A stretch of 64,000 nt of DNA. Origin: Epinephelus fuscoguttatus. Taxonomy: Eukaryota; Chordata; Actinopteri; Perciformes; Serranidae. The stretch's first letter is position 1; each line of letters starts with the position of its first letter. The stretch is taken from assembly GCF_011397635.1 (NCBI RefSeq), contig NC_064761.1, positions 30,607,643 to 30,671,642 of the forward strand. Reading direction: 5' to 3'. This document shows positions 34,926-48,299 of the stretch, in pieces. The notes beneath the pieces were generated by a model. The model was not told where the DNA came from. It made no database searches and was given only the letters and a program-made list of their open reading frames with translations. Both the position numbers and the translations under genes were made by a program.

Positions 34926-37900
34926 CATGCTAACATGCATGGTAAACATTGTACCTGCTAAACAGCAACATGTTAGCATTGTCATTGTGAGCATGTTGCT
35001 ATGCTAGCATTAGCAATTAGCTCAAAGCTCAAATCCCTCAAGCTTCTCTGAGAGAAAGGATATTTGGAAATCTAAAACTTGTTCACTTTTCTTTTGTTCT
35101 TTTTCAGTGCATACATTATAATGAGGCTGTACCCAGCTCAGAGTTATGTCAGTCGAATCATATTTGGCCGTTTACATACGAATATTTAACTATTTGTTCC
35201 TTTTTTTTTCCATATAGAGTTTGAGAGTTTGAATAGGATTTGATGGGATAATCAGTGTGACAGTAACGTACATGTAAAGTAGTAAAGAAGCCAAGATTTT
35301 GGAATATAACCACAATATCCAAACATCAGACATGCAGTTCTTGCTAATAGGAGAAATAAAATTGAGCTATCATCAGTCTCTTTTTTTGTTGCTATGCCAC
35401 ATAGAATAGAATTCAAGATGAGAATGAAGCCGTCATCTCAAATGACCTCTGTTTGACAAGTTATTTTAATAACCCAGCCATCCTCAACAGTACAGATTTA
35501 TTGTGCTATTATAGTAATTTTGACAAATAGAGGGCCGTGCTGATGTTTGACAAATGGATCTGGTTTCACTACAGTTTCAGAGGGACGTCTGCTGTGTTTT
35601 GGTACGACTTGAGTCGGCACCAGGACAAACTGAGGCCTATTGTTCAAAAGGGGGAAAACGCGGCTTCTGCACTAAATCGCAATGTTTATTTTTTACAGCA
35701 GATTTATATACACTGGTTATTCTCATGAGTGAACAGACATACAAGTACACACACAGAAAAAACACAGGCGCTCAAAGTAGTATGTGCACACACAGATTCA
35801 GGATCTAAAGCCTTTCAAATAAACACTGATTTAAAATGTTTTAGAGTACTTTGTGACACAATTTATGTTTAGTTATTGCAGGAAATAACTTGATTCTGTT
35901 GAAGTGTACCAGTCTCACCTTTAACACTTTCTCTGAAGGTGTGGTGTGCCGAGCGCTCGTCAGTCCTCTGGACTGGCATCGCTCCGCCAGTATTTACTGC
36001 CGTCTCCTCAAACAGAGCAGCCTCTTGTCTGGCTTTGAAGCACCTCCTGATCCCATGCCGAGGTTTCAGCACTGTTGGCCTGGCTCCGGAGCTGTGTTGT
36101 TCACCAACCCTATAAAGGTGTCTGTCACTAAGCCAGATGTCCCTGTCACGTCCGCCAGCCAAGTGCATCACGTCTTGTCAGCCTTCTGCTCTATCAAGTC
36201 AGTCTGTGGGCCTGACTGATGCTTTGTACACTGTTTGGCCTTTACAATTATGTGGCTTTTCAGGCAAATTATAGGATGTGGTTTGGCTGAGCACTCCTTG
36301 TAAAACTTTGTGATTGTCTGTGATTAATCCTGGCAGTGTACAGATTTGTGGGCAAAATCTTGTTATGATAGTGATTGTCAGGATAGAATTGTGGCTACTA
36401 GTGGCTTTCAAGTGGTTTGTTGACTATGCACATTTTTGTTATATCAACAAATGTTGTAAAACAGTTTGACTTGAAGATCGAAGATATGCTTATTATTGTG
36501 ATAATCAATCATTGCTGTGGTGTTTTTTTTGCTGCCCTTCCCAGGGGTCAGTGTGCAAATATTGTCTTTGAGCTCTATTAGGTCTTTTTCCTGGATTTCC
36601 TGCCGATTAAGTCTGGGTTTCAGTTTGCTGAGCTCTGTTCTTTTTCTGTTTTTAGATCATGTGGTTATTGGTGCTTATGCTAATTGTTCAGTGCCACTGA
36701 TTGATTCTGATCATCTCACTGTTGTAGCTGCTGGAAACACATCACTTCTGAGCATCAGATAATTATTTAAAGACCTGCTTACACATTTTAGATTAGAATA
36801 TCAAATGTAAAACAACTCCTGTAACTCAATCTTTTTATTAGTTTGTAAAAGAGAGGAGAAATATGGGCATTTATTTATGTGAAAATGTGGAAATTAAACA
36901 TCAGCCCCTCGGAATATACACTCAGTGGCCACTTTATTACATTCCTATAATATAATATAGTTCAACAACACTGCAAACTACAGCCGACAAAATCTCCATT
37001 AATTTAAATCAACACGATTTCAACAATGACTAAGTTATAATGTTCATCAGTTTGGGAGGATTTATTGCAGGGCTGTTGTTTTAGGCATCACTTTTCCTTT
37101 AATGCTCAATGTAGGTCTGTTATTTCTCCAGTGTTTACTACCATTGCACATTTAAACAAATCTTTATTTAAAAGGATATTATGTCTGGAACGATATCCTA
37201 GTTTAAAAGATGACATAAAAATGTAACCATTGAATCAATGATTTGAGTGAAATGATGTTTGTAGTCTGAGATGCATTCAAGGCCAGTCCGAAATTACGTG
37301 CTTTGAAATTCAACCAGAATATTATGCTATTACTACTTCTGTTTTTGTAACTTTTTATTTATGAACATTTTTCAAAGTGTAAGAACAGTAAGCAAAAACG
37401 AATAGAGAAGTAGTTATGACAGACCTGTCACAATGACTAAATGAACTGTATCGAGTAAGTCATCTGTTTCAGAAGATGTAGGTGTTATTTATTTCGTTTA
37501 ATTTAATTTTAATATTTAATACTTTAATATTTAAAAAAAAAAAAAAAAACAGCAGTGGAACATCTTTTTTCTGGAGCCATTTTGTTATTGCGTTTTTACT
37601 TACTGCCAGCAAGATCTTTAGGAGGTAGGTATCATTTTTACTTAGTCTGTCAGGAGTATGTCCAAGATAAAGGGATGTGAATGTTGTTGGAAAACCAGAA
37701 CCTGAATTTTTTAAATGATTGTAACTACTAACTTCTTAGAGAGTCTTAATAGAATGGCAGGAAGAATATTATGTTACATGCATATCTGTCTCTTAAGACT
37801 GTCCTTTTTTAGTGTTTCTCCCACTGACGCTCTTTACCTGTTGATGGTTTTGTTCTCACAAAGGAGTGCCTGGAGGGCAGGGCCAGTGGCAAGGTGCTAC

Positions 37901-38118
37901 CACCAGGTGGTGACATTCACAAGTGTAAAGTTTTAATTATGTTAATCAGGGAGTAGAGTGAGAGAAAATGATTGGATGTGACAGTTAGCAGGATGTTGTG
38001 GGGAGTAATCAGGAATGACCACAGTCGCTCAGTGCATCCTCCTTTGTACAACTCCAGTGTGAGTGTATTCTTTCAGAGTGTGTGCCCATTTGTGAGAGAG
38101 ATGGAGAAAGAGAGGGAG

Positions 38119-38120
<2 letters not shown>

Positions 38121-38207
<87 letters not shown>
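38121..38207. repeat. long perfect (GT)n microsatellite
   Basis: Eighty-seven bases of uninterrupted GT repeat inside intron 1. It creates artificial frames on both strands (Cys-Val and His-Thr repeats). Confidence 0.98.
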
Positions 38208-38208
<1 letters not shown>

Positions 38209-41200
38209 AGTCACATAATCCCACGACATTTTCTCCCGTGTTTGGGTTTTGACTTGCAGCGCCCCCTCTTTAAGCCGTGTGGTAAAGTGGTTGGTCTTTG
38301 GGACTTGGCGGGCACTGAGCCTGGCACTGGGATTGGATGGGGTGGGTGGGGTAAATTGGTGGGGTTGGGGATGGGAGTGTTGTTGGCTGCCAACTATTTG
38401 TTTGTGTTCATGACTGCGGTTAGCACTGCTCCATTTGAAAAGCCTGGTATTATGAGGACGCCTGCTTCCCACAACATGTGCCTTCTTCTCTAAAAGCCAG
38501 GAGAGCTAATCATTTACCAACTGCTGCATTCATCAGTATGACTTAAAACTTTGTAGCCACTTAGTATGAACAACCAGACGTATCCGCAAAGAGGTTTGCT
38601 TGGACGGCTGGGCTCGGTCGTTATATGTACTAATGATTTCTTTAATGTTATTACTCTTTTGGAGCTGAAGTAAGATGTTTTTGTACTGAGCCCAGAAATA
38701 GTTGAGGCTTGCAGCTGGATGCCTCTGGAGCCACATCTTCTTCACTTAACTTTTTGTATTCAACCGTCTAGCAGCTATTGTGTGACCAAGCCAACCATGA
38801 GAAAAAAGCAAGGAACAGAGATACCTGGTTGAGAGCAGCTAAAATCAACTAGAACAAATTGATTTTATCCTCATGAAAGTTCTCATGTCTTCTGGTACCG
38901 GTAATCCTGCTACAAAAACACTGACATTTCTGTCCTCCAACAGTAATTTAATAGAGTTTTTCTTCTTCCATGGCCCCGCACCTGCTTTAAGAGGAGCTTT
39001 ATCCGTAGACATTGTTATTTTTCATTTACTTGTGCCCTCAGGTTTTTCAATCATACATCCATTACTAAGCAAACAAATAAGTTCCGGGCCTATGCCGCAG
39101 ACACAAATATAGACATGAGTTATGAGATTCAGAGAAGCCGGGAAGGCTTTGGACTGTAATACACAACATCTGCACCAGACAAGACGCACAACCAGAGCAT
39201 CCCGCAGCCTGCTGTCACACACTTGTATCTGTTGACCTGTCTCATGTTGAAAGAGAGGGAGGGGGAGGGTAGACTGATGGCAGGTGGGGGTGTCGGGGCA
39301 ACAGGAATAAAATGATCATTATTAACTGTTTAAGTGCTGAATGCTATGATTTATGGAGCCAAAGTGGGGCCAGTTGAGGTGTCACATTGGATTTCCAGAG
39401 GCATCTGTCTTGCGGTTTTGGCAGCTTGTTGTACCTTGGGTTCAGATGTTTGCATCACACTCCTGACATCCAGTTTCCCACTCCAACACCCCCCCACTCA
39501 GCAGTCTCCTCCTGCTTTAAGCACAGTACACCTCTGATCGCTCCCCTTTCCTCTCCTTAAACCATCTATCCATCTGCACATCTGCTTTTCATTGAGGCCT
39601 GCATGTCTCTGAAGACTTGAACGCATTAAACGCTGGCACAGGCACAGTCTCACTCTGGCACTTAACACAACGCTTAGGTGACTTAAAAGGGAGAGGCGAG
39701 AATTATAGAAAATGAAGTGTCACCGAAATAAAAAATCGCCCCAGATTACCACCAATTACACTTAATAATGCTGTCCAGACCATCTGCTGATCAGATGGAG
39801 GACTGGTGTTGTCTGTGGAGAAATAATGACACCGGAGAGTGCGAGAAGGGGAGAGATTCATTGAGGGAGACAGCGACATATTTAACTATGTGATGATGTG
39901 GTTTGATCTTTACTGTATGGACTGGAATGCTTTGTATGGTAATACAGTCATAACTGCGTATCTTGGGATAATAGCCATGTTGTTTCAGAGGGGTTAAGTT
40001 CTGCTAGATTGGAGACATGTGTCTGCTGTGCTTTATTAGTCATTTATTAGTCACTGAGGTCAGGGGAGAGTTTTTTAGCCAAGGCACAACACTGCTGAAC
40101 TTGGACATGACTCTGATCATCAGCCCCTGAGGCAGCCTGAATAGGTGTACAATTACAGTGCACCCTAACTGGCCACAATCCCCAATGTGAAATTCATCCA
40201 GTATGTGAAGCGTGTTCAACAATCAATGTAATCACCGTCACAGTGACCGCAACCTTCCACTGAAGACTGAATCGTGCCCTAATTATCAGAATTATCGAGT
40301 CTGCATTCATTGTTCCTGCCTATTGTCTTATTTTTCAGCCTCCATGGTCACAGTGGCTGCATTAATCAGCAGGAGAAGGATTAGAAAGCGCTTTCCACTC
40401 ACGATCATGATGCATCAGAGTTTTATGGCTTTGTGTGCCGTGTTCCCAGAGGATTTTGACAACAAGGAAGCGTGACAAATGGATGACATCAGAGCAGGCG
40501 CATTGCAGGGTGATTGGAACCTCATTTTCCTCCACAACCTCAGCCAAAAAATAATCATACATGTCCCAAAACAAGTTCTCAAATAACCATGTTTATCCCT
40601 TTATAATTGCACTCTTGTTTGAAGCATTAATTTATGTATCAGAGTGCAATAGAGCATACAATCGGGCATACTGCTCTTTAATTCTACTCTCCTCTCGTAC
40701 GTCTCAGCGAGCTCCTCAGTTTACCGTCATCCTGCAGTGATGCTCACTGAAAGGAACGTGCTACTTTAATTATACAGGAGAGGAGAGGAGGCTGAACGAG
40801 CAATAGATACCATGTGATGACATTTATAGAACGGAAGATACCACTTTAGATGTAACACAGTATTATTAGACACCATGTTATCATCAGGGATTGTTTTGTG
40901 CCCACAGCCTTTATTCCAAAAGTGATTTTTTTAGGGTAGTGTTTTAAGAGGCAAGTAACAATAGAGTCCTTATTTGTGCCTACGTGTTTAGTTGTCAATG
41001 CTGACATCAGTGCCTCTTTGTGAGGACGCGCCAGCACATCTGTACATGGTCTCTTCAGTGAACACAACATTTGCCCCTGGTGCTTCTGGCACTGTCCTTC
41101 CTCTTTCTTTCTCTGTCGTTCTTTCTGCCTCTGCATCCCTGATCTCACGCCCTTCCAGCATCACCCCTAATTGGGCCTGAATGCTTGCAACTGCGTGCGT

Positions 41201-41699
41201 ATCAGAGCTGCATCCCACCCTGCTTGTTCTAAGGTGTTCACGAGAACTGGACACAATAGCAAACTCTATTTCCAGAGATAATCTGCAGGGATTAACTGTA
41301 AATGCGAGGAATTTTTAAAATTACTGCGCTGACAGATTGAGATCAATTTAAAAGTGCCCTGTGGAGTTTTCGTGTGAACAAACAAAAGTTTTATTTACAT
41401 TTGTTGTTTCTTTCCAGTGTGTCCTTGAGGTCTAACAAACATGGTGAATGCATTGTGGTCCTCATTAAAAACATGTACAAAAGCATTTTTTGGACTGTAT
41501 TGAAACCTGGATTGTGTACATCCATGTTAACTTGATATCAGACTTCTTTTTCTCTGCCTTTGCAGGCATACTGTTGTGCTCCTTTGTGCCGAAATAACCC
41601 AATTCCAAGTAGTACTGAAACTTCTCCAGTCAAACAATACCTGTTTTTAATCCTTTTTTATACAGGTCTAGAATAAATGACTACTTGTATGATTTTGCT

Positions 41700-42033
41700 C
41701 GCAGTCAATCACAGCAAGCGTGCTTCGATTTAATGCGACATGTGATTGACCCATAACCACAGCAGCTACCACCCATACCGTCTGTGGTGTGGTGAAGTTG
41801 AGCACGGTGTATTGAGAGCGTTGGCAGTTCAACGTGCTGAGATGCCACAAAAACATTCAAAGTATGGCTACATGGTGCCTGGTGGCATTTTAGGTAACTG
41901 AACGCTTTCATTGACACGATGGGTATCGAATGAAGTAGAAAAAAAGGTATCAAATGAAGAGCTCTGTTGGTGCTGGCATCACATGCTTTAGTACTGGTAT
42001 TCTGGTATTGTAATTTATCGATAACAGGCCCTA
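41700..42033. repeat. probable hAT-like repeat fragment
   Basis: TTTAATGCGACATGTGATTGAC, the CGTTGGCAGTTCAACGTGCTG block and the right-hand ATCGATAACAGGCCCTA resemble a dispersed fish hAT-derived repeat. A left end and a duplicated flank were not found. Confidence 0.45.
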
Positions 42034-43472
42034 ACTAGTTAAACAGTGTGATGGTGTAGATAGAAATGCCACGAAAGCCGTGAGTTTGTGCAAGTGCATG
42101 ATACAAAGACTCATTAAAACATTGCTCCATAGAGTTAAAACCACACAGTACCTTTTTTTTTTTTTTTTTGCAGTTGATTACGCAGAGATGTTTTTTAACA
42201 GCTCAAGCTTTTCCAGGAACATAACATGGAAAAAAATTCAAATCCAGAGCCAGAGGAATGTAAAGTATGATGAGCACACAGCTGCTCAACAGACCACCCG
42301 TAAACGCTGCACAATCAAAAGAAGAATGGTCATCTCTCTTTCTCACACACTCTCTCACTCATTCACACAAACACACACATCACACACACTCTGTCCTCCT
42401 GTCATTGCTGCTGGATGTCTTACATTTCACCTCAGACCCCGATGCTCTCTCTGGCTTCCACCTCCTGATCAAACTAGGCTCTAACACACAATGAAATGTT
42501 CACTGCTGAATTACCATGGCACATTCAATATAAACTGAATTTACTTTTGGGTCCCATCCAAGCCACCATATGTTGAAGAGCCTGTTTCCCCAACTGGAGC
42601 GTGACTGATACTGTTAATGTAGCAAAGCTCTAAATCACCGGAGCGCAAACTTTCTTCAGCAAGACCTTTAACACTCATTTAACACTCAGACTTTAATGTC
42701 CTGGAGACACTCAGAGGTATCTCTATGATCGAGATGCTAAAGGTTTTGCAACACGATGCAACACTCATCATAACTGCTGGAGCACAGGCACAGGAGTCTT
42801 TTTTCAGGTACTACTACCTGTTTGTATTTGAACAAGTAAATTAAAGCCATGCAAGAACAGTTTCTGTGCCACTTTTTCATCGTCTCTCACGCAAACTCCT
42901 AGATGCAATTAAAACACTTGTGAAAGTCAGATGCTTGCAGGTTAAAAAAAAAAACAAAAACCCAGATGCATTTGTAACTTCCCCTAAAAGATCACAACAA
43001 GAAACAAACCTCTTACAAACAAATGGGACTTTAACACAACTCCAAATGAATGCTTATTTTGCTTTGGGTCTGCTGGATGTTTTAATAGGTGTTCAGGCAA
43101 CAACTTAATAAGTGATTATATGTTGTGTTTACAGCTTGTTTCCACTGCCTCCAAGCGGCCAAAAACTAAGCTATTGTAAAGGTCTCGCCTGATGTAGATG
43201 CAGTTTACCTAAACATTGTAGTTCATTGATCCAAAATTTCCAGACTGTTTCATAGTCAACGCAAAGGCACGCAGACGCAAATACATTGGGACGCATCGAG
43301 ACGCATTGGCTGCCATGATGCGTGCTTGCGTCTCAAAATGTGTTGTCCATTTTTTTGATATGCGAGGCAGCGGCGCGTGTAATTCCATGCGTTGACAGCG
43401 GGGGTGATAATGCAAGTGACGTACTTGAAATGAACCACTTTTTGTTATTCACAGAAGAAGCAGGTATGACAT

Positions 43473-43560
43473 ATGGCAGGCGAGGAGGAAAAACTTTGTG
43501 AACTCGTACGAGCACACCCCCATTTATGAAAGTTCTAGTGCCCTGCACATAAAATAGCAG
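43473..43560 (+). pseudogene. MADF-domain (Myb-like) protein fragment of the Harbinger element
   Basis: The frame begins MAGEEEKLCELVRAHPHL, a typical MADF-domain opening. One base appears to be missing, after which YESSSALHIK continues in another frame. In autonomous Harbinger elements this DNA-binding protein accompanies the transposase. Only about 30 residues remain. Confidence 0.6.
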
Positions 43561-43973
43561 TGCTAGCTACAGCAGTACTAGCTAGCTGGAATGTACCGGG
43601 GACTCTGCTACTCCCTATTGCACAAGCGATGTATTGTATTTCAAGTGTCGCCCGCGTTGCTTGCGTTCAATGTGTTGACTAGAGGCTAAAGTTTACTTGC
43701 TGCACGTAACGTGTGCGCATGCAGTTTTCGTGCAAGTTTGGCTGCCATGCATATTTTGCGGTCGTTTGTCGCATAGACCGCACACTTTGCTGCGAGGTAG
43801 CGTGACATGTACACGAGATGCAATATTGACATGAACACTAGAGGCACTTGTGCGAAGTATACCTAGAGACTATGAACGTGAGGTTGGAGGTGGACTGGTG
43901 AAAAGGATATGATGGAATGACAGATGTAGGAGCAAGGTAGACCCAGAAGATGGCGGTAATGCGACGTAACGGA

Positions 43974-44183
43974 TGCCAACCGCCGTAAAACTCCAAAGAA
44001 GAATTCCCTGTGCTTTTCCTCATCAATTGCTCGCATGGGTAAAACAAGGGAAACAAACTCGCCATGTGATTTGTTAAGGGGCCGCACATACCATCTCTGA
44101 TGGCGGCGGAGACGACACCTTTTCCTCTGCCAAGATCTTAACAGCAATAAAAGTATGATCTCTTCTTCATCGAGAGTGTCCAT
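43974..44183 (-). pseudogene. Harbinger transposase N-terminal fragment (HARBI1-like)
   Basis: From the ATG at 44183-44181 the frame encodes a Leu-rich start, an Arg-rich RKRCRLRRHQR block, then RWYVRPLNKSHGEFVSLVLP and a DEEKHREFF segment. This is the order seen at the start of fish Harbinger transposases (R-W-V-P-L-N, then LR-DEE-F--YFR). The catalytic DDE region is absent; the frame continues into unrelated sequence. Confidence 0.65.
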
Positions 44184-44559
44184 GTTTGTGTTTATCTGGA
44201 AATACACTGTCACCGCCTTCTTTGCTTCTCGCAACCTCTGTGTCTGAGTGCTGCGGTCTGCCCCTAGTGGAGACCACCAGTATCAGGCGTTTTGGCTACA
44301 TCAATGAACATCCGTGCTGCAGCAAGTATACACACATGTGCAGCACACCGTGTATGCGTACGTTTCGCCACGCAGCAAGTATACTTCTTGCTCGTGTTGT
44401 GTGCGTTGACTTCATTCTACCTTACTGACGTACTTGGGTGCACTAAAAGCATGTGTCCCTAATTAACGACGACACCAGGTAGAGTTGGGTGTTATTAAAA
44501 CAAATTACAACTTTAGTGCAGATAGTGTAAGGCAGGTTTCTCTCTCATGCCTTACCTAT

Positions 44560-44588
44560 GTGTGTGTGTATATATATATATATATATA
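44560..44588. repeat. (TG)n(TA)n microsatellite
   Basis: A short TG tract passes directly into a TA tract. Confidence 0.9.
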
Positions 44589-45069
44589 ACTCTGCCAAAC
44601 TTAATCATAACTCTCATTACCTGTATGTAAGGTGCGCGATATGAAATGGATCCAAATATAACGTAAAGAGCAAAGTAAAATATGAATACAATATATGAAT
44701 GTAGCTCACATTTAATTATGTAGATGCAAAATAATGAACAGAGAAAAACAAGACAATCTACTGGATACATCCTCATGAGAGTAATTCTCTGACTTTTATA
44801 GATACCGTAAAGATGCAACCTAGAATTTCCTCTCCCAAACAAGGGCCTTTCGGCTGCCAGCTGGCCACCAGTCAGTTCCCAGCCAGTTACCAGTTAATTC
44901 TCTGCCACTGGGAGTCAAATGTAAATAGATTTTACCACTAAATACTTTTTTAAAGTTTATATTTAAGAAGGGAAAGCTTCCAAATTATGTTGTCTAAACA
45001 CAAACAGCCGTGACAGAACTTTGCCTGTATAAAACTGGCAAAATTTGTAATTTAATCACAAACTGTCTG

Positions 45070-45205
45070 ATTATTCATTCATTCATTTGCTGTAACCGCT
45101 CATCCTGGTAGGGGCTGGGGGGCGCTGAAGCCTATACCAGCTGACATTGGGTAAGAGTCGGGGTACACCCTTGACAGGTTGCTGGACTATCACAAGGCTT
45201 TCTGT
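45070..45205. repeat. dispersed fish repeat fragment
   Basis: CATTCATTTGCTGTAACCGC, TCCTGGTAGGGGCTGGGG and GGGGTACACCCTTGACAGG follow the order of a high-copy teleost interspersed repeat. The part that normally follows is truncated. Confidence 0.6.
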
Positions 45206-48106
45206 CTTCGAATTGGTCGTAGGGACAATTTTTAGAAGTTGGTACCAAAAGTCTCGTCTTTAAGTAGCTAGTACTAATATCAGGTGTAGTGTTTTGCAAA
45301 ATATACCAAGCTAAATGATTTCTGGCAGTGATATTCTTTCAAGTGCTACTTCTTCCAAAATCATACCTGAAGACAATGGTTGTATAATTAGTCTGTTTTA
45401 GTAAAATAATCTGCAGACAGGTAATCAGTGCTCTGGGATCTTTCTCGTCTTCTGTCTATGTCTAACTCTTCTACATGTTGGACTTCTCCTGGCAAACATC
45501 ATTTTGTATTGTGAAACCGTGCATTGAAAGAGCACTGTCTCATAATTTGTGTTACATATACTGGGGTTGCCTGGCGTGGGTCTGTGTTTTATATGGTCGT
45601 GACGATGATATGTGTGTGAGAGAGAGCATGTGCATTCAGTCAAGGCCTCATTGACAGAGTGCCAGTCCATCCAGTACTTTATGATGACAAAGTTTTTATT
45701 TGGTTGTTTGTGTTTTCGCGTGCATGCATATGAACAGTCAAGCCCTAATTATGAGATCTCTGATGATGTTAGTCATCTCCATCCTGACTCATGTCACTTC
45801 TGGCCATCCTGATTAAATTACTCCTGACTCGGGGCAGGGAAACACTTGGCTTCACATCAGCAGGCCTTGAAACTTTCATACAGAAACAAAGTTGTATACA
45901 CTCGGCCAACAAGCAGTGAGGGGAAAAAAAAAAGCAAAACAAAAAAGACAGAACAATCCAGAATTTGATAAACACAACGATTTGTATTGCTTGAAAACAG
46001 ACCAGAAGCTTGCCTTCTGTGAACGGCTTTGAGTGAAACCAGCGTTGTTCCGAGGGTCCCCTGGCGATACTCGACTGTTTGCGTTGCTCGCTTTGCCTTT
46101 TCTCTACTTCTTTGTGTTTCAGCCGTGACCCGCAACAAGACAAATGCAGAGGAGACTAAGGATACATCAACTGTAGGAGGGATTTGTGAAAAGATGTTCC
46201 TTAAACTGAGGATAACATGGCTCACAAAGTTCCCTTGTTTTCTCTTGTCTATTGTTCGTCCTTGTAACCCTTGTAACACTTCCCCCCTCTCCCTCTTTTA
46301 CTGTTTACACTCCCTCTCCATCTGTTAGTCATGTTGTAATATTTTTCTTTTTTGTTAGTGTTTTTTCCTTCGTCATCTGTAGCCCAAACCCCTATTTCTG
46401 CTGAATATGTCTTTCACTATTTTCACATTTAGTTCATTTTCCTCCCTTGTATCCCTTCCCCTCCATTACCCTTAAATGTTTTCTCTCACATAGAGGGTGT
46501 TTGGGTGACTTTATTAATAATAGCTCATGGTGTGTGATAACATTGTCAATAACATCGTTAGGAGAAAATTGAATTTGAGAAATTGAGTTAGGAAAGTTGG
46601 AACTGGGGACGCGTGGCCGCCTACACATGAGTGTGTGGGGATATCGGCTTACCTTTCACAAATATTTCCTCATACATCGAGGCCCTCCCTTCGCTCACTT
46701 TCATCTCTCCCTTTCCTTTTTTTATTATGTTTTTGGTTCTATTCATAAAGCCTTTATTTTTCTCAAAGAGTCAGGTTGGAATGATAAACATGATGATAAA
46801 AAGAAAAATCTTGTGTGTACTTATGGTGCTTGTGTCTGAGAAATAAAAACACTATTGATGATTTTAGAATAAAAAGGAAATGCAGATAGAAAAGCAGTTT
46901 TAATTTAATGACATTTATTTTTTCATTGTGTAGATATAACACATGAATATGTCATAAATGATTCCTCCACCACAGTTACTTTTATTTTTCACGGAAAAGC
47001 CTTTTGAGGCGAAACATCTTGAAGGATCTAAAGGAAGTCCATTTGCCCTTCGCTTCGCACGTCTTTATTAAATCGCTGAGTACTCACATCACACTTCTTG
47101 CAAGGGGTTTATTTAAAAAGAAAATTAATGATTTACAACTTAAATAAATCGAATTAATTAAATTAATTAATGAGGTCACCATTTTCTCAGGCGGGTTGAT
47201 TGCACAAAAGTAGAATAACTGGTGGTAAATTTAAAGGGACACTATGTAATTTAAATTCTTGATTGATACAACGGTTACACTTTTACTGGCTGGATCTTCT
47301 GGACACATATAATTCGAGTTTGTTTATTTTTCCAAAGTGGACGCATCGCCATTTGGAATACGGTTCCCCAATTACTCCAGCAATAATATTTGGCAATAAA
47401 TCTCCCCAACGTTATTCTTGCTGTCACCAGTTGGACTTTGCCAAAGAGCTCTCCATATATCACGAGATACTACAGTTCTTGCAGCCAACGATTATTCCTC
47501 AAGAGAATATTCATAATCTAATAGGATTTCAACATGTCGCTGATGGCTTGGATTCCTCTGTAAACTGATTATTCTTCCAGGGCAGTCAGTAGATCATAAG
47601 GTCCACTCTGCTTAGCCCGTTTGTAATTTAAGAGTGACATTGGGACACTGCTAAGCATCACATATCAAGGATTTAGCCAGTTTAATAGGGGTGGAAGAAA
47701 ATAAAAGTGATTTTGATTTTTTTTTTTTTTTTTCAGGTGGCTAAAATATGTTTGGCTGTGGCCCCCCTGTCCACAGCAGTACACTGCTTAGTGTCAGTGC
47801 CGGTAGATTTGGTTTATCAAAGGCGATGGCAAAGCAGCACAGTAAATAAAGTAAGCACTACAGAAACATCAGACAGGTCGAACCATTGTGTTTACTGCAT
47901 ATGTTTAAATGTTAGAGTTACGGCTAGAAAGGAACAAGTTTTTCAGTTTCTCTGCAACTGATATCAATTGCCAGTTGTTGCAGAGGTCACGGTGATTCAT
48001 TCTAAAATGAATCGTTACCCCTGTATTGTGACACATATCGTATCACCAGATTCTTGCCAATACACAGCCCTGCAGTTTAATAATACTTCTTGTGCTCTTC
48101 TTTCAG

Positions 48107-48299
48107 TGAACGGTGCCTACTGCTCAGAGAAGGATTTAGACACGGAGCTGGGTGATGCTGAGGGCACCCTGATGCGATGTGGGCAGAGCTTGCCACTGCT
48201 GGTGGGGGGTCATTTAGGGGGGCTTTATACCCAGAGCCTCCACTGCGACAGACCTACGCCCGACCTCATCCTGCACGACGGCCCTCACCAAGACACCAG
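48107..48299 (+). CDS. glis1: glis1 coding exon 2
   Basis: The acceptor is TTCTTTCAG and the donor ACCAG/GTAAAC; the phase is 1 in and 2 out. The peptide reads VNGAYCSEKDLDTELGDAEG, then RCGQSLPLLVGGHLGGLY and a DLILHDGPHQD end. It aligns in order with the long isoform of human GLIS1 (VNG-Y, SEK--LD-DLAEG, CHQ-LFLP), which is absent from GLIS3. This separates glis1 from glis3. Joining to exon 3 gives AG+A, an arginine, with the frame kept. The block probably belongs to the disordered N-terminal regulatory region. Confidence 0.88.

Larger units (their letters stand above)
43255..44425. mobile_element. decayed PIF/Harbinger-type transposon
   Basis: Both gene remnants expected of a Harbinger element are present in opposite orientation: a MADF/Myb-like start at 43473 (+) and a transposase N-terminus at 44183 (-). 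The borders share AGTCAACGCA (left, near 43254-43263; right, inverted, near 44405-44414) within GC-rich ACGCA-rich arms. The middle between the two fragments is largely deleted or rearranged. Exact termini and the 3-bp duplication could not be fixed. Confidence 0.7.
13706..48106 (+). other. glis1: glis1 intron 1 (34.4 kb), gene-free but rich in transposons
   Basis: No independent gene could be supported here. Blocks 13706-17579, 19283-24774, 26141-30114, 31031-32590, 34926-38120, 38208-41699 and 44426-45070 show only unique-looking sequence, short random frames and small simple repeats. The recognisable insertions are listed separately. Such long first introns of developmental transcription factors often carry enhancers, but sequence alone does not identify any here. 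Confidence 0.6.

Noticed and set aside
35869..36219. Overlapping 100- and 109-codon frames on opposite strands
   Set aside because: No conserved motif, no splice-site support and no codon bias distinguishing one from the other; chance open frames in intron 1.
37972..38493. 173-codon plus-strand and 147-codon minus-strand frames
   Set aside because: Both owe their length to the perfect (GT)n tract, which has no stops. The flanks show no protein similarity or splice logic.
45769..46328. Overlapping frames of 99-140 codons
   Set aside because: Three frames on both strands are open over the same DNA with no protein motif, which indicates chance lack of stops.
47263..47568. 101-codon frame just upstream of glis1 exon 2
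   Set aside because: No recognisable domain. The AAGGGACACTATGTAAT sequence in front of it looks repeat-like, and no splice sites tie it to glis1.
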